Shown here piece after piece: positions 8,068 to 18,709 of a stretch of DNA of 64,000 nucleotides (positions within the stretch are counted from its first letter, which is position 1; the number at the start of each line of letters is the position of its first letter). Both the position numbers and the translations under genes were made by a program. The notes under the pieces were generated by a model that made no database searches, was not told the DNA's origin, and saw nothing but the letters and a program-made list of their open reading frames with translations. Source of the stretch: DATKHR01 sp036557365 (lineage in GTDB: Bacteria > Acidobacteriota > Vicinamibacteria > Vicinamibacterales > CAVVIG01); NCBI GenBank assembly GCA_036557365.1, contig DATBHR010000098.1, positions 310,001 to 374,000 of the forward strand. Reading direction: 5' to 3'.

Positions 8068-9594
8068 ATGGACATTAAAGCCGAAGAGATATCCAAGATC
8101 ATCCGCGACCAAATCGGGAGCTACGCGGTCGACGTCGACGTCGCCGAAGTGGGCAGCATCATCTCGATTGGTGACGGCATCGCGCGCGTGCATGGCGTGG
8201 AAAACGCGATGGCCGGTGAGATGCTCGAGTTCCCGCACGGCGTCTTCGGCATTGCGCTCAACCTGGAAGAAGAGAGCGTCGGCGCGGTGCTCCTCGGCGA
8301 GTTCCGTGAAATCAAAGAAGGCGATGCCGTCAAGCGGACCGGCCGCATCATCTCGGTTCCGGTGGGCGACGAACTGCTCGGCCGCGTCGTCAACGCGCTC
8401 GGGCAGCCGCTCGATGGGAAGGGCCCGATTGCGTCGAAACAGTTCGCGCCGATCGAACGACTCGCGCCCGGCGTCGTCGACCGGCAGTCCGTCAAGGAAC
8501 CGATGCAGACCGGTCTCAAGGCGATCGACGCGATGGTGCCGATCGGCCGAGGCCAACGCGAGCTGATCATCGGCGATCGCCAGACCGGCAAGACCGCCGT
8601 TGCGATCGACGCGATCATCAATCAGCGCGACACCGGCGTCATCTGCATCTACAACGCGATCGGCCAGAAACAGTCGACCGTCGCGCAGGTGGTGCGCACG
8701 CTCGAGGAAGCGGACGCGATGCGGTACACGATTGTCGTGGCTGCCACGGCGTCCGACCCGGCTCCGCTGCTCTACATTTCGCCGTACTCCGCCTGCACGT
8801 TCGGTGAGTATTTCCGCGACAGCGGACGTCATGCGCTGGTCGTGTACGACGACCTGTCGAAGCATGCGCAGGCATACCGCGAGATCTCGCTGCTCCTCCG
8901 CCGTCCGCCGGGCCGCGAAGCGTATCCAGGCGACGTGTTCTATCTCCACTCGCGACTGCTGGAGCGCGCGGCCAAGTTGAACAAGGATCTCGGCGCCGGC
9001 TCGCTGACCGCGTTGCCGATCATCGAAACTCAGGCGGGCGACCTCTCCGCGTACATCCCGACGAACGTTATTTCCATTACCGACGGGCAGATCTTCCTCG
9101 AGTCGGACCTGTTCCATCAGGGCGTCCGGCCCGCAATCAACGTCGGCAACTCCGTGTCGCGCGTCGGCGGTTCGGCGCAGATCAAGGCAATGCGTCAGGT
9201 CGCAGGGACGCTTCGGCTCGATCTCGCGCAGTTCCGCGAGTTGGCGGCGTTCGCGCAGTTCGGCAGCGACCTCGACAAATCGACGCAGGCACAGCTCAAC
9301 CGCGGCGCCCGTCTCGTCGAGATCCTCAAGCAGCCGCAATACGAACCGTTGCCGGTCGAGCGTCAGGTGGCAATCATCTTCGCCGGCACCAACGGCTATC
9401 TCGACGACATTCCGGTTTCGCAGGTCAGAGCGTTCGAAACGGAGCTGTTCAAGCACATCGAAACCCGGCACCCACAGCTCTTTGGATCGATTGCCGAGAA
9501 AAAGCAGTTGGACGATCAGCTCAAAGCCGCGCTCAAGACAGCCGTCGAGGAATTCGCGCGCGACTTCGCGGCGCGGAAGGCCGCGGTCGCATAA
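8068..9594 (+). CDS. atpA: ATP synthase F1 subunit alpha
   Basis: 508 aa. Alpha subunits alternate with beta in the catalytic hexamer and bind nucleotide at non-catalytic sites. The P-loop GDRQTGKT is at residues 169-176. The family signature region PAINVGNSVSRVGGSAQ lies later, and the N-terminal beta-barrel domain includes SIGDGIARVHGVENAMAGE. Length and blocks are complete. It lies 26 bases after atpH and 12 bases before atpG, so the subunits are co-transcribed. Confidence 0.97.
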   Translation: MDIKAEEISKIIRDQIGSYAVDVDVAEVGSIISIGDGIARVHGVENAMAGEMLEFPHGVFGIALNLEEESVGAVLLGEFREIKEGDAVKRTGRIISVPVGDELLGRVVNALGQPLDGKGPIASKQFAPIERLAPGVVDRQSVKEPMQTGLKAIDAMVPIGRGQRELIIGDRQTGKTAVAIDAIINQRDTGVICIYNAIGQKQSTVAQVVRTLEEADAMRYTIVVAATASDPAPLLYISPYSACTFGEYFRDSGRHALVVYDDLSKHAQAYREISLLLRRPPGREAYPGDVFYLHSRLLERAAKLNKDLGAGSLTALPIIETQAGDLSAYIPTNVISITDGQIFLESDLFHQGVRPAINVGNSVSRVGGSAQIKAMRQVAGTLRLDLAQFRELAAFAQFGSDLDKSTQAQLNRGARLVEILKQPQYEPLPVERQVAIIFAGTNGYLDDIPVSQVRAFETELFKHIETRHPQLFGSIAEKKQLDDQLKAALKTAVEEFARDFAARKAAVA

Positions 9595-9606
9595 AGGTCA
9601 CATCAC

Positions 9607-10506
9607 GTGCCTTCTTTGATCGATCTCCGGCGTCGGATCCGCGCGGTGAAGAACACCCAGCAGATCACGAAGGCGATGAAGATGGTCGCCGCGTCCAAGC
9701 TGCGCCGCGCTCAGGAGCGGATCGTGAGCGCGCGGCCCTACGCCACGCAGATGCAGCGCGTCCTCGCGAGCGTGGCGTCGCGCGTCGATTCGTCGGCGCA
9801 CCCGCTTCTGACGCACCGGGAGCGGACGCCGGAGTCCAGGACACTCGTCATCGTCGTCACCGGTGACAAAGGCCTTTGTGGCAGCTTCAACACCAACGTC
9901 ATCAAGGCCGCCGGCGCGTTCATCCTTGAAGACGGGCAGCAGTGCGAGCTCGGTCTCGTCGGTCGCAAAGGACGCGACTTCTTCGTCCGCCGGGGATTCG
10001 ACGTCGCCTTCGAGCGCGTGGGCATCTTTCAAAAGCTCCGATTCGAAGACGCAAAGAGCATTGCGCAGACTGCTGTCGAACAGTTTCTGTCGGGCGACGT
10101 CGATCGCGTGGTGCTCGTCTACAACGAGTTCCGCTCGGTCATTTCTCAGCGAATCGTGATCGATCAGCTGCTGCCCATTCGGCGCGAAGAGGTGCCCGCG
10201 CTCTCCGCAACGAGTCAGCCAGCGGCAGCGCAAGCGGACGGTTACGAGTCGGCCGAATACCTCTACACGCCGTCGGCTTCGGCGATTTTCGAGAAGCTGC
10301 TGCCGCGCTATGTTGAAGTGCAGGTGTACCGTTCGTTGCTCGAGTCGAACGCGGCATTTTTCGCGGCGCAGATGACCGCGATGGACACGGCGACGAAGAA
10401 TTCCGCGGAGATGATCGGCAATCTCACGCTGTACATGAACAAGGTCCGGCAGGCGGCGATCACAAGAGAAATCATCGAAGTTGTGTCGGGCGCCGAGGCG
10501 CTGTAG
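9607..10506 (+). CDS. atpG: ATP synthase F1 subunit gamma
   Basis: 299 aa from a GTG start. The N-terminal helix (DLRRRIRAVKNTQQITKAMK) and the C-terminal helix (MTAMDTATKNSAEMIGNLTLY and NKVRQAAITREIIEVVSGAEAL) form the coiled-coil rotor shaft. Between them is a Rossmann-like domain with VTGDKGLCGSFNTNVIKAA. Gamma rotates inside the alpha3beta3 ring and couples it to the c-ring. Spacing to atpA is 12 bases. Confidence 0.96.
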   Translation: MPSLIDLRRRIRAVKNTQQITKAMKMVAASKLRRAQERIVSARPYATQMQRVLASVASRVDSSAHPLLTHRERTPESRTLVIVVTGDKGLCGSFNTNVIKAAGAFILEDGQQCELGLVGRKGRDFFVRRGFDVAFERVGIFQKLRFEDAKSIAQTAVEQFLSGDVDRVVLVYNEFRSVISQRIVIDQLLPIRREEVPALSATSQPAAAQADGYESAEYLYTPSASAIFEKLLPRYVEVQVYRSLLESNAAFFAAQMTAMDTATKNSAEMIGNLTLYMNKVRQAAITREIIEVVSGAEAL

Positions 10507-10527
10507 ACGAAATCACGAGAAATCAAC

Positions 10528-11964
<1,437 letters not shown>

Positions 11965-11972
11965 GGCACGGA

Positions 11973-12395
11973 ATGGCACTGCCCACCAGGCTGCAGCTGC
12001 AAATCGTTTCGGCAGATCGATCGCTCGTGAACGAGTCGGTCGACGAAGTCGAGATCCCTGGCGCGGACGGCTACTTCGGCGTCCTCCCCGGACATACCCC
12101 GCTCCTGGGTGTGCTCGGCACCGGCGAGTTGTGGTACCGGCAGGGAACCGAGAAGCACTTCCTGGCGATTGCGTTCGGCTTCGTCGAAGTGCAGCCCGAT
12201 CGCGTCGCGATCCTCGCCGACATCGCCGAGCGCGCCGAAGAGATTGATGTTCCTCGCGCCGAGGCGGCAAAGAAGCGCGCAGAGGAACGGATTCATCGGC
12301 TGCACGCAGACATCGACGCCGAGCGGGCGCGCATCGCGCTGATGAAGGCGCTGATCCGCCTGCAGGTGGCGAGTCGCGCTAGAATCCGTTCGTAA
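11973..12395 (+). CDS. atpC: ATP synthase F1 subunit epsilon
   Basis: 140 aa. The N-terminal beta-sandwich contains the conserved EIPGADGYFGVLPGHTPLL. The C-terminal helical hairpin is rich in Ala, Arg and Glu (AEAAKKRAEERIHRLHADID), as expected for the inhibitory C-terminal domain. Epsilon binds the foot of gamma and couples or inhibits rotation. It is the last gene of the F1 block; its stop codon is followed at once by the TTG start of an ABC transporter permease. Confidence 0.93.
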   Translation: MALPTRLQLQIVSADRSLVNESVDEVEIPGADGYFGVLPGHTPLLGVLGTGELWYRQGTEKHFLAIAFGFVEVQPDRVAILADIAERAEEIDVPRAEAAKKRAEERIHRLHADIDAERARIALMKALIRLQVASRARIRS

Positions 12396-13187
12396 TTGTT
12401 CTCCAACCTCGCCAACCTGGTGCGCTATCGCGGGCTGATCTCGAGCCTGGTCGCGCGCGAGCTGAAGGCTCGCTACCGCGGATCGGTGTTCGGATTCCTG
12501 TGGTCGTTCATCAACCCGCTCCTTCTGCTGCTGATTTACTCGTTCGTCTTCACGAAGGTGATCCCGAATACGACCGAAGGGGCGCAGCCGTTCGCGCTGT
12601 TCATGTTTTGCGGCATCCTGCCGTGGAACTGGTTCGCCACCTCGCTGTCCGACGCGGCCGGCTCCCTCATCGCTGGCGGCAACCTGATTCGAAAGGTGCT
12701 GTTTCCGGCAGAAGTGCTTCCGATCGTCAGCGTGCTGGCGAACATGGTTCATTTCTTTCTCGGGCTGCCGATTCTCATCGCCTTCCTGCTGTACGCGCAG
12801 CACTATCCGGGCCTCTGGGATCTCATCTGGTTTCCGGTCGCCGTGTTCATCCAGCTGATTTTCTCGACAGCGCTGGCGCTGCTCCTTGCGGCACTGACCG
12901 TGCACTTTCGCGATATTCGTGACATCCTCGCGAATGTGCTGACGTTGTGGTTCTTCGCAACGCCGATCATCTATCCGTGGTTTCAACCGAGCGTGCGGGA
13001 CTTCAAGCCGTACTTCAACTTGAACCCGTTCACGCATCTTGCGATCGCATACCAGGAGATTCTTTTCTTCGGCCAAATCGGTCATTGGCGTTGGCTGCTA
13101 GCGCTCGGTGCGGCGTCCGTCGTTCTCTTCCTGGGGTGCTATTGGGTGTTCGATCGCCTGCGTGATTCGTTTGCGGAAGCCGTATGA
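12396..13187 (+). CDS. Polysaccharide ABC transporter permease, Wzm/TagG type
   Basis: 263 aa, starting with a TTG directly after the atpC stop (a GTG at 12420 is possible). The N-terminal block LISSLVARELKARYRGSVFGFLWSFINP is characteristic of ABC-2 permeases for O-antigen or teichoic acid. Six hydrophobic segments follow, including a region ending FFATPIIYPW. It would form the inner-membrane channel that flips or exports an undecaprenyl-linked glycan. The ATPase partner overlaps by four bases (ATGA) downstream. Confidence 0.9.
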   Translation: MFSNLANLVRYRGLISSLVARELKARYRGSVFGFLWSFINPLLLLLIYSFVFTKVIPNTTEGAQPFALFMFCGILPWNWFATSLSDAAGSLIAGGNLIRKVLFPAEVLPIVSVLANMVHFFLGLPILIAFLLYAQHYPGLWDLIWFPVAVFIQLIFSTALALLLAALTVHFRDIRDILANVLTLWFFATPIIYPWFQPSVRDFKPYFNLNPFTHLAIAYQEILFFGQIGHWRWLLALGAASVVLFLGCYWVFDRLRDSFAEAV

Positions 13188-14551
13188 CGACCGCCATCGA
13201 GCTGCTGAAGGTCTCGAAGGTCTATCGCCGATATGGCGGACGGCAGTTCGCGACCTTGAAGAGCGCGTTCCTGCAGCGCAGCGTGCTTCGTGATCTCCGA
13301 CCGAGCGAAACTTTTCCCGCGCTCACGGATGTATCGTTCAGCGTGCCCCGCGGCTCGACGTACGGGGTCATCGGTCGAAACGGCTCGGGCAAAAGCACTG
13401 CGCTGAAGCTCGTGGCAGGCATTACCAAACCCAGCAGCGGAACGGTCCATGTAGACGGTCGGATCAGCGCGCTCATCGAGCTCGGCGCCGGATTTCATCC
13501 CGAGATTTCAGGACGCGAGAACGTCTACATCAACGGCATCATGCTGGGACTGTCCAAGCGGCAGATTCAGGATCGCTTTGACGATATCGTGGACTTTGCC
13601 GAACTGCGCGAGTTCATCGATGCGCCGGTAAAAACGTATTCCTCCGGCATGTATATGCGGCTCGGATTTGCGGTGGCCATTCACGTCGACCCGGACATTC
13701 TTCTCGTCGATGAGGTCCTCGCCGTCGGCGATGAAGGCTTCACGCACAAGTGCCTCGACAAGTTCGCCGAATTCCGTCGTAGAGGCAAAACCATCCTGCT
13801 CGTGACGCACTCGCTCAACCTGGTCGAGCGCTTTTGTGACGAGGCGTTCTGGCTGGATGGCGGCAAGGGGATGGCCCACGGCGACCCGAAGCGCGTCGTC
13901 GGCGCATATCTGACCGCCGTCGAGGAATCGGAGGAACAACTTCTCGCGCAGACGACGGCGAAGGCCGTTGAGGAGGCGAGCTCGAACGATCCCTCACATC
14001 GCCATGGCGACGTCACGCCGGCGGACGCGAATCAGGGCGACGGGACGAAGCCAATTGATCCCACGTCCACGAACATGTTCCAAGCCACCGAAGGGCGATG
14101 GGGCGCGCGAGAGATCGAAATCACCGACGTGTCGTTGCTTGCAGCGGACAAAACAACGTCGCATGTCTTTCACAGCGGCGACGCGATGACGATCGTCGTG
14201 AAAGTACACGCGAAGCAGCCGACGGACGATTTCGTCTTCGGGATCGGTCTGTTCAACGCGGAAGGCGTTTGCTGCTACGGCACGAACACGTACCTCGAAG
14301 AAATCGTTCCTGAGCGTCTGTCGGGCGATGCGGAGGCCACATTCGCGATCGACCACCTCGATCTCGTTGAGGGCACGTACAAGATCGACGTCGCCATTCA
14401 CAAGCGCGACGGCTATCCTTACGACTACCATCGTCTGCTTTACACGTTTCGCGTCAAATCACGCGTCCACGATGTAGGCATCTACCGGCCCGGTCACACA
14501 TGGACGTTCTCGCCGAACATACGTGTCAAGAACGCCGTTGACATTCGCTGA
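13184..14551 (+). CDS. Polysaccharide ABC transporter ATPase with C-terminal glycan-recognition domain, Wzt type
   Basis: 455 aa. The ATPase domain has Walker A GRNGSGKST (residues 64-72), signature YSSGM (152-156) and Walker B ILLVDE (172-177). The family feature LGAGFHPEISGREN also appears. A linker of about residues 250-300 leads into a beta-sandwich of about 300-440 (EITDVSLLAAD, FVFGIGLFNAEGV, HLDLVEGTYKIDVAIH) resembling Wzt C-terminal domains that read the terminal modification of O-antigen. That implies a capped glycan substrate. It overlaps the permease upstream and the next gene downstream. Confidence 0.9.
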   Translation: MTTAIELLKVSKVYRRYGGRQFATLKSAFLQRSVLRDLRPSETFPALTDVSFSVPRGSTYGVIGRNGSGKSTALKLVAGITKPSSGTVHVDGRISALIELGAGFHPEISGRENVYINGIMLGLSKRQIQDRFDDIVDFAELREFIDAPVKTYSSGMYMRLGFAVAIHVDPDILLVDEVLAVGDEGFTHKCLDKFAEFRRRGKTILLVTHSLNLVERFCDEAFWLDGGKGMAHGDPKRVVGAYLTAVEESEEQLLAQTTAKAVEEASSNDPSHRHGDVTPADANQGDGTKPIDPTSTNMFQATEGRWGAREIEITDVSLLAADKTTSHVFHSGDAMTIVVKVHAKQPTDDFVFGIGLFNAEGVCCYGTNTYLEEIVPERLSGDAEATFAIDHLDLVEGTYKIDVAIHKRDGYPYDYHRLLYTFRVKSRVHDVGIYRPGHTWTFSPNIRVKNAVDIR

Positions 14552-15002
14552 TGCGGTTGCTCTTGTCGCGCGCCTGCGCGGCGACGGCAAGGCGATCGTC
14601 TTTACGAACGGTGTGTTCGATCTCCTCCACCCAGGTCATGTCCGATATCTGGAGCAGGCGAGGACTCTCGGCGATTGCCTGATCGTCGGCATCAATTCAG
14701 ATCGCTCGGTTCTGGAGAACAAAGGTCCCGGTCGACCGATCACGCCAGAGTCCGAACGCGCTGAACTGCTCCGTGCTTTGAGATGTGTCGATGAAGTTGT
14801 CGTGTTCGACGATGCGACTCCTTATCGATTGATTGCGGCGCTTCAGCCCGACGTCCTCGTAAAGGGCGACGACTGGGCCGAAGATGCCATCGTTGGTCGC
14901 GACGTTGTCGAAGCGCGAGGAGGCAAGGTCATCAGGGTCCCCGTTGAACAGGGATACTCGACAACGGCGATCGTCGAAAGGGTTCGCCGGCCCGTCGAGT
15001 AA
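14523..15002 (+). CDS. rfaE2: D-glycero-beta-D-manno-heptose 1-phosphate adenylyltransferase
   Basis: 159 aa from GTG 14523, overlapping the end of the ATPase gene by 29 bases (TTG 14538 is an alternative). It is a nucleotidyltransferase of the cytidylyltransferase-like fold: VFTNGVFDLLHPGHVRYLEQ carries the HxGH motif (His36-His39), and GYSTTAIVERVR ends the protein. It activates heptose 1-phosphate to ADP-heptose, used for LPS core and other glycans. The kinase domain (HldE N-terminal part) is not fused and not in the window. Its place after a Wzm/Wzt exporter fits surface-glycan synthesis. Confidence 0.88.
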   Translation: MSRTPLTFADAVALVARLRGDGKAIVFTNGVFDLLHPGHVRYLEQARTLGDCLIVGINSDRSVLENKGPGRPITPESERAELLRALRCVDEVVVFDDATPYRLIAALQPDVLVKGDDWAEDAIVGRDVVEARGGKVIRVPVEQGYSTTAIVERVRRPVE

Positions 15003-15013
15003 ACTGAGAGGTT

Positions 15014-18000
15014 GTGGCGACGTCCACCTCTCTGAACCTTCGCGCCCTCCTCAAGGCGGCGATTGCACGAAGCGGCGTTGACACGCCGGCGAAGGACGTC
15101 TCGGGACTGTCCGATTCGGCGAAAGCGCTTTTCGTTGCCGCCGCTGCTCAAGCGCTGGGCCAGGGCGTCGTGCTGTACGTCGTACCGGCCGACGCCGACA
15201 TCGAGACGTCCGTTGCGGACGTTGAGTTCTTCCTGTCCGCATTGGAAGGTCTGTCGCACGCCGCCACGGATCGAGCCGTCCTTCCCTATCCGTCACAAGA
15301 AGTCGACCCCTACCGCGGTCTGGCGCCGCACGTCGGCGTCACGTCGACCCGTGCGCGGGCGCTGCACGCGATCGCCCGCGGCACTGCGCAGGTGGTCGTC
15401 GCCTCTGCCGCCGCTCTTCTTCCCAAGGTCTCGAGTCCGCAGAAGGTGTTGGCCGCTGCGATCGATCTCAAGCCGGGCCACGAGATTGCGCCGATGGATC
15501 TGGCGGAACTGCTCGTCGATGCCGGATTCAGTCGAGAAGATCCGGCGGACCAGCACGGCGAATTCGCGGTCCGCGGCGGAATCGTCGACATTTTTCCCGC
15601 CGGCTCGCCAAGTCCCGTTCGCCTCGAATTCATCGGCGACACCATCGAGACGCTGCGCACGTACGACCCCGGGACACAGCGGTCAATTGCACCGATCGAT
15701 CAGGTGACGGTCGTGCCGCTGAGAGAAGTGCTCCAGGAAGATCGTTCGGCGACGCTCTTTGATTTTCTCGCGCGGGCCCGCGAGGCGCGCGTTGTCGTCT
15801 CAGAGCGCGATGAGGTCGATGCGCAGCTGAGCAAGGTACTCGAGCAAGTTCAGAGGAGTTACGAGGCGCTGTCAGGAACCGCGATTCCTGTCGCGTCCGA
15901 GGACGGCCAAGCGCCGTTGGTGTCAGCTCAGGAATGGGAGGAGTTGAGCGCAGAAGACGACCCCGAGATGCAGAGCGAGCGTGCCGAGTTGAAGTTGCGC
16001 CGCGGCGAATTTGGCTCTCACCATCGATCGAGGACGGCGCAGCGCGAGCCGACCGACGGTGTCGCCGCGCCACCACCGTCCGCGCTGTTTGTTGACGCCG
16101 ACACCGCGGCTTCTCGTTTGAATCAGGGCACCACCTTGTCTCATCTCGGGATCGACGACGATGAGCAGTCGTCGCAAATCCGTCGAGTGCGCTGCCAGCC
16201 GGCGGTCGAAATGCGCGGCAGAATCGGCGACTGGGCCGCGGAAATCAAGGCAGCGCGAGACGAAGGCGACACGGTCCTGTTCGTCGCCGCCACGTCGGGG
16301 CGAGCCGAGCGAACGATCGAGGTCCTCAAGGAATACGAGGTGTTCGCGGCTCCGGTCGAGCGGGCTGAGGACTCTCAGTACGCGGCGGTGCTCGTCACGG
16401 TCGGTGTCTTATCCCGCGGATTTCGTCTGCCGGACGCGCGGCTTCGCATCTACGCGGAAAGCGACGTCTTCGACGAAGAGCGCCGGGCGCAGGAGCGTCG
16501 CCGATCCGCGACGAAGGCGTTCCTGTCCGATCTGCGCGACCTGAAGGTCGGCGATTTGATCGTCCATGTGGACCACGGTATTGGCGTTTTCGTCGGCCTG
16601 AAGCAAATCGGCGTCGGCGAAGCCACACAGGAGTTTCTCGAGCTGCGCTATGCGGGTGACGACAAACTGTTCGTCCCCGTCGAGCGCCTGGACCTTGTCC
16701 AGAAATATACCGGCGCGTCGCGGCCGCCGATCGACAAGCTGGGCGGCACTTCCTGGGAGCGGGCGAAGACGCGCGTCAAGAAAGCGATGCGCGACATGGC
16801 CGAAGAGCTCCTCAAGCTCTATGCCGCGCGCAAGGCTGTTCCCGGTCATGCGTTTTCTCCGGATTCGCATTGGCAACAGGAATTCGAGGATGCGTTCGAG
16901 TTCGAGCTGACCGCGGACCAGAAGACCGCGATTACTGACATCAAGCGTGACATGGAGTCGCCGACGCCGATGGATCGGCTGTTGTGCGGCGACGTCGGTT
17001 ACGGCAAGACCGAAGTCGCGATGCGCGCCGCGTTCAAGGCGGTGATGGATGGAAAGCAGGTCGCGTTTCTCGCACCGACAACAGTTCTCGCGTTCCAGCA
17101 CCAGAAAACCTTGCGGGAGCGCTTCGCAGGATTTCCGGTGCGCATCGACATGGTCAGCCGCTTCCGCTCGAAGGCAGAGCAGAAAGCGTCGATCGGGGAG
17201 CTGACCGCCGGTCGGCTCGACATCATTGTCGGGACGCACCGGCTGCTTTCGAAGGACGTCCAGTTCAGGGATCTCGGCCTGCTCGTGGTGGACGAGGAAC
17301 AGCGATTCGGCGTTGCGCACAAGGAGAAGATCAAACAGCTCCGCAAGAAGGTCGACGTGCTGACGATGAGCGCGACACCGATTCCGCGGACGCTGAACAT
17401 GTCCCTCGTGGGGATTCGGGACATGTCGATTATCGAAACGCCTCCGAAAGATCGCCTGTCCATCCAGACAAACGTCGTGAAGTTCGATCAAGCCGTGATC
17501 GGGCGTGCGATTCGAAACGAACTGGCCCGTGGCGGCCAGGTGTACTTCGTTCACAACCGTGTCGAATCGATCTTTTCGATCGGCAATCTCGTCCAGCGGC
17601 TCGTGCCCGAAGCCAAAGTCGTCGTGGGACACGGACAGATGCACGAGGAGCAACTCGAACGCGCAATGCTCGACTTCGTCGCGCGGAAACACGATGTGCT
17701 GCTCGCCACGACGATCGTCGAGAACGGTCTCGACATTCCGAATGCGAACACCATCATCATCAATCGCGCGGATCGTTACGGGTTGTCGCAGCTGTACCAG
17801 CTGCGCGGACGCGTCGGCCGCTCAGATCGTCCGGCTTACGCATATCTCCTGATCCCACCCGAAGACACGTTGTCGCCCGTCGCAAAAAAGCGGCTCGCGG
17901 CGATCAAGGAGTTCAGCGACCTTGGCAGCGGCTTCCGCGTGGCGGCCCTTGATCTCGAGATCCGCGGCGCTGGAAATCTGCTTGGAGGAGAACAGAGCGG

Positions 18001-18688
18001 GCAGATCGACGCGATCGGGTTCGAGATGTACATGAAGCTGCTCGAGCAGACCGTTCGGGAACTGAAGGGCGAAGAAGTCGAAGACGACGTGCGCGCAACG
18101 GTCAACTTGAAGGTCGATCTTCGAATCGACAGCGGGTACGTCCCGGACATGAACCAGCGTCTCATGCTCTATCGCAAGATTGCCGCGGCACGTGCGGACG
18201 AGGAGATCGATCGAGTGCTGGAGGAGGCCGCGGACCGGTACGGTTCGCTGCCCCCGTCGGTGCTGAACCTCGCCGACTACGGCCGGATTCGCATCATGGC
18301 CGATGGGCTCGGTATCGAGGCGATCGACCGCGAAGGGCTCATCGTCGTCCTAAAGTTCAGACCGCAGGCGAAGGTCGATCCCGTCCGGCTGGTTGCGCTG
18401 GTGCGGCAGCGCGCCGAGCTGACGCTCGTCCCTCCCAGCGGTCTCAAGCTGAGTCTCGACAAACCGGAGGCCGCGGTTCAGCGGCCTCCGGAGCGCCGGG
18501 ACCGCATCCCTAAACGCCGAAGCGCGCATGCGCCCTCCTGGTGGGTGGCCCGCGCGCGGGAAACCGAAGTGAAGCCGGGTTTTACCAAGGCTGAGATGAC
18601 CCGGCCGAAAGCCGAGGATCCGCGTGCGCCCGGGGGCGTGTTTGAACGGGTCGGCGGTCTGTTGAGCGACCTTCTGGATCAGGGGTAA
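15014..18688 (+). CDS. mfd: Transcription-repair coupling factor Mfd
   Basis: 1224 aa from a GTG start. Mfd displaces stalled RNA polymerase and recruits UvrA. The N-terminal UvrB-like part includes HGEFAVRGGIVDIFP. The RNA-polymerase-interacting domain lies around DLKVGDLIVHVDHGIGVFVGL. The RecG-like motor has Walker A GDVGYGKT (659-666), DEEQ (760-763) and the TRG region (NMSLVGIRDMSIIETPPKDR). A poorly conserved, charged segment (about residues 295-355) lies before the motor domains, and a basic tail follows the TRCF domain. Overall length is slightly above the usual 1150. Confidence 0.96.
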   Translation: MATSTSLNLRALLKAAIARSGVDTPAKDVSGLSDSAKALFVAAAAQALGQGVVLYVVPADADIETSVADVEFFLSALEGLSHAATDRAVLPYPSQEVDPYRGLAPHVGVTSTRARALHAIARGTAQVVVASAAALLPKVSSPQKVLAAAIDLKPGHEIAPMDLAELLVDAGFSREDPADQHGEFAVRGGIVDIFPAGSPSPVRLEFIGDTIETLRTYDPGTQRSIAPIDQVTVVPLREVLQEDRSATLFDFLARAREARVVVSERDEVDAQLSKVLEQVQRSYEALSGTAIPVASEDGQAPLVSAQEWEELSAEDDPEMQSERAELKLRRGEFGSHHRSRTAQREPTDGVAAPPPSALFVDADTAASRLNQGTTLSHLGIDDDEQSSQIRRVRCQPAVEMRGRIGDWAAEIKAARDEGDTVLFVAATSGRAERTIEVLKEYEVFAAPVERAEDSQYAAVLVTVGVLSRGFRLPDARLRIYAESDVFDEERRAQERRRSATKAFLSDLRDLKVGDLIVHVDHGIGVFVGLKQIGVGEATQEFLELRYAGDDKLFVPVERLDLVQKYTGASRPPIDKLGGTSWERAKTRVKKAMRDMAEELLKLYAARKAVPGHAFSPDSHWQQEFEDAFEFELTADQKTAITDIKRDMESPTPMDRLLCGDVGYGKTEVAMRAAFKAVMDGKQVAFLAPTTVLAFQHQKTLRERFAGFPVRIDMVSRFRSKAEQKASIGELTAGRLDIIVGTHRLLSKDVQFRDLGLLVVDEEQRFGVAHKEKIKQLRKKVDVLTMSATPIPRTLNMSLVGIRDMSIIETPPKDRLSIQTNVVKFDQAVIGRAIRNELARGGQVYFVHNRVESIFSIGNLVQRLVPEAKVVVGHGQMHEEQLERAMLDFVARKHDVLLATTIVENGLDIPNANTIIINRADRYGLSQLYQLRGRVGRSDRPAYAYLLIPPEDTLSPVAKKRLAAIKEFSDLGSGFRVAALDLEIRGAGNLLGGEQSGQIDAIGFEMYMKLLEQTVRELKGEEVEDDVRATVNLKVDLRIDSGYVPDMNQRLMLYRKIAAARADEEIDRVLEEAADRYGSLPPSVLNLADYGRIRIMADGLGIEAIDREGLIVVLKFRPQAKVDPVRLVALVRQRAELTLVPPSGLKLSLDKPEAAVQRPPERRDRIPKRRSAHAPSWWVARARETEVKPGFTKAEMTRPKAEDPRAPGGVFERVGGLLSDLLDQG

Positions 18689-18709
18689 AATTTGATTTTT
18701 GAACAAGTT

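Noticed and set aside
7978..9471. 497-codon open frame on the minus strand across atpA
   Set aside because: It is a shadow of the strongly conserved atpA frame. The product is Arg/Asp-rich without motifs, which is expected opposite GC-rich coding DNA. The same applies to long minus frames over mnmE (179-1273), atpD/atpC (11173-13085) and mfd (16409-17692).
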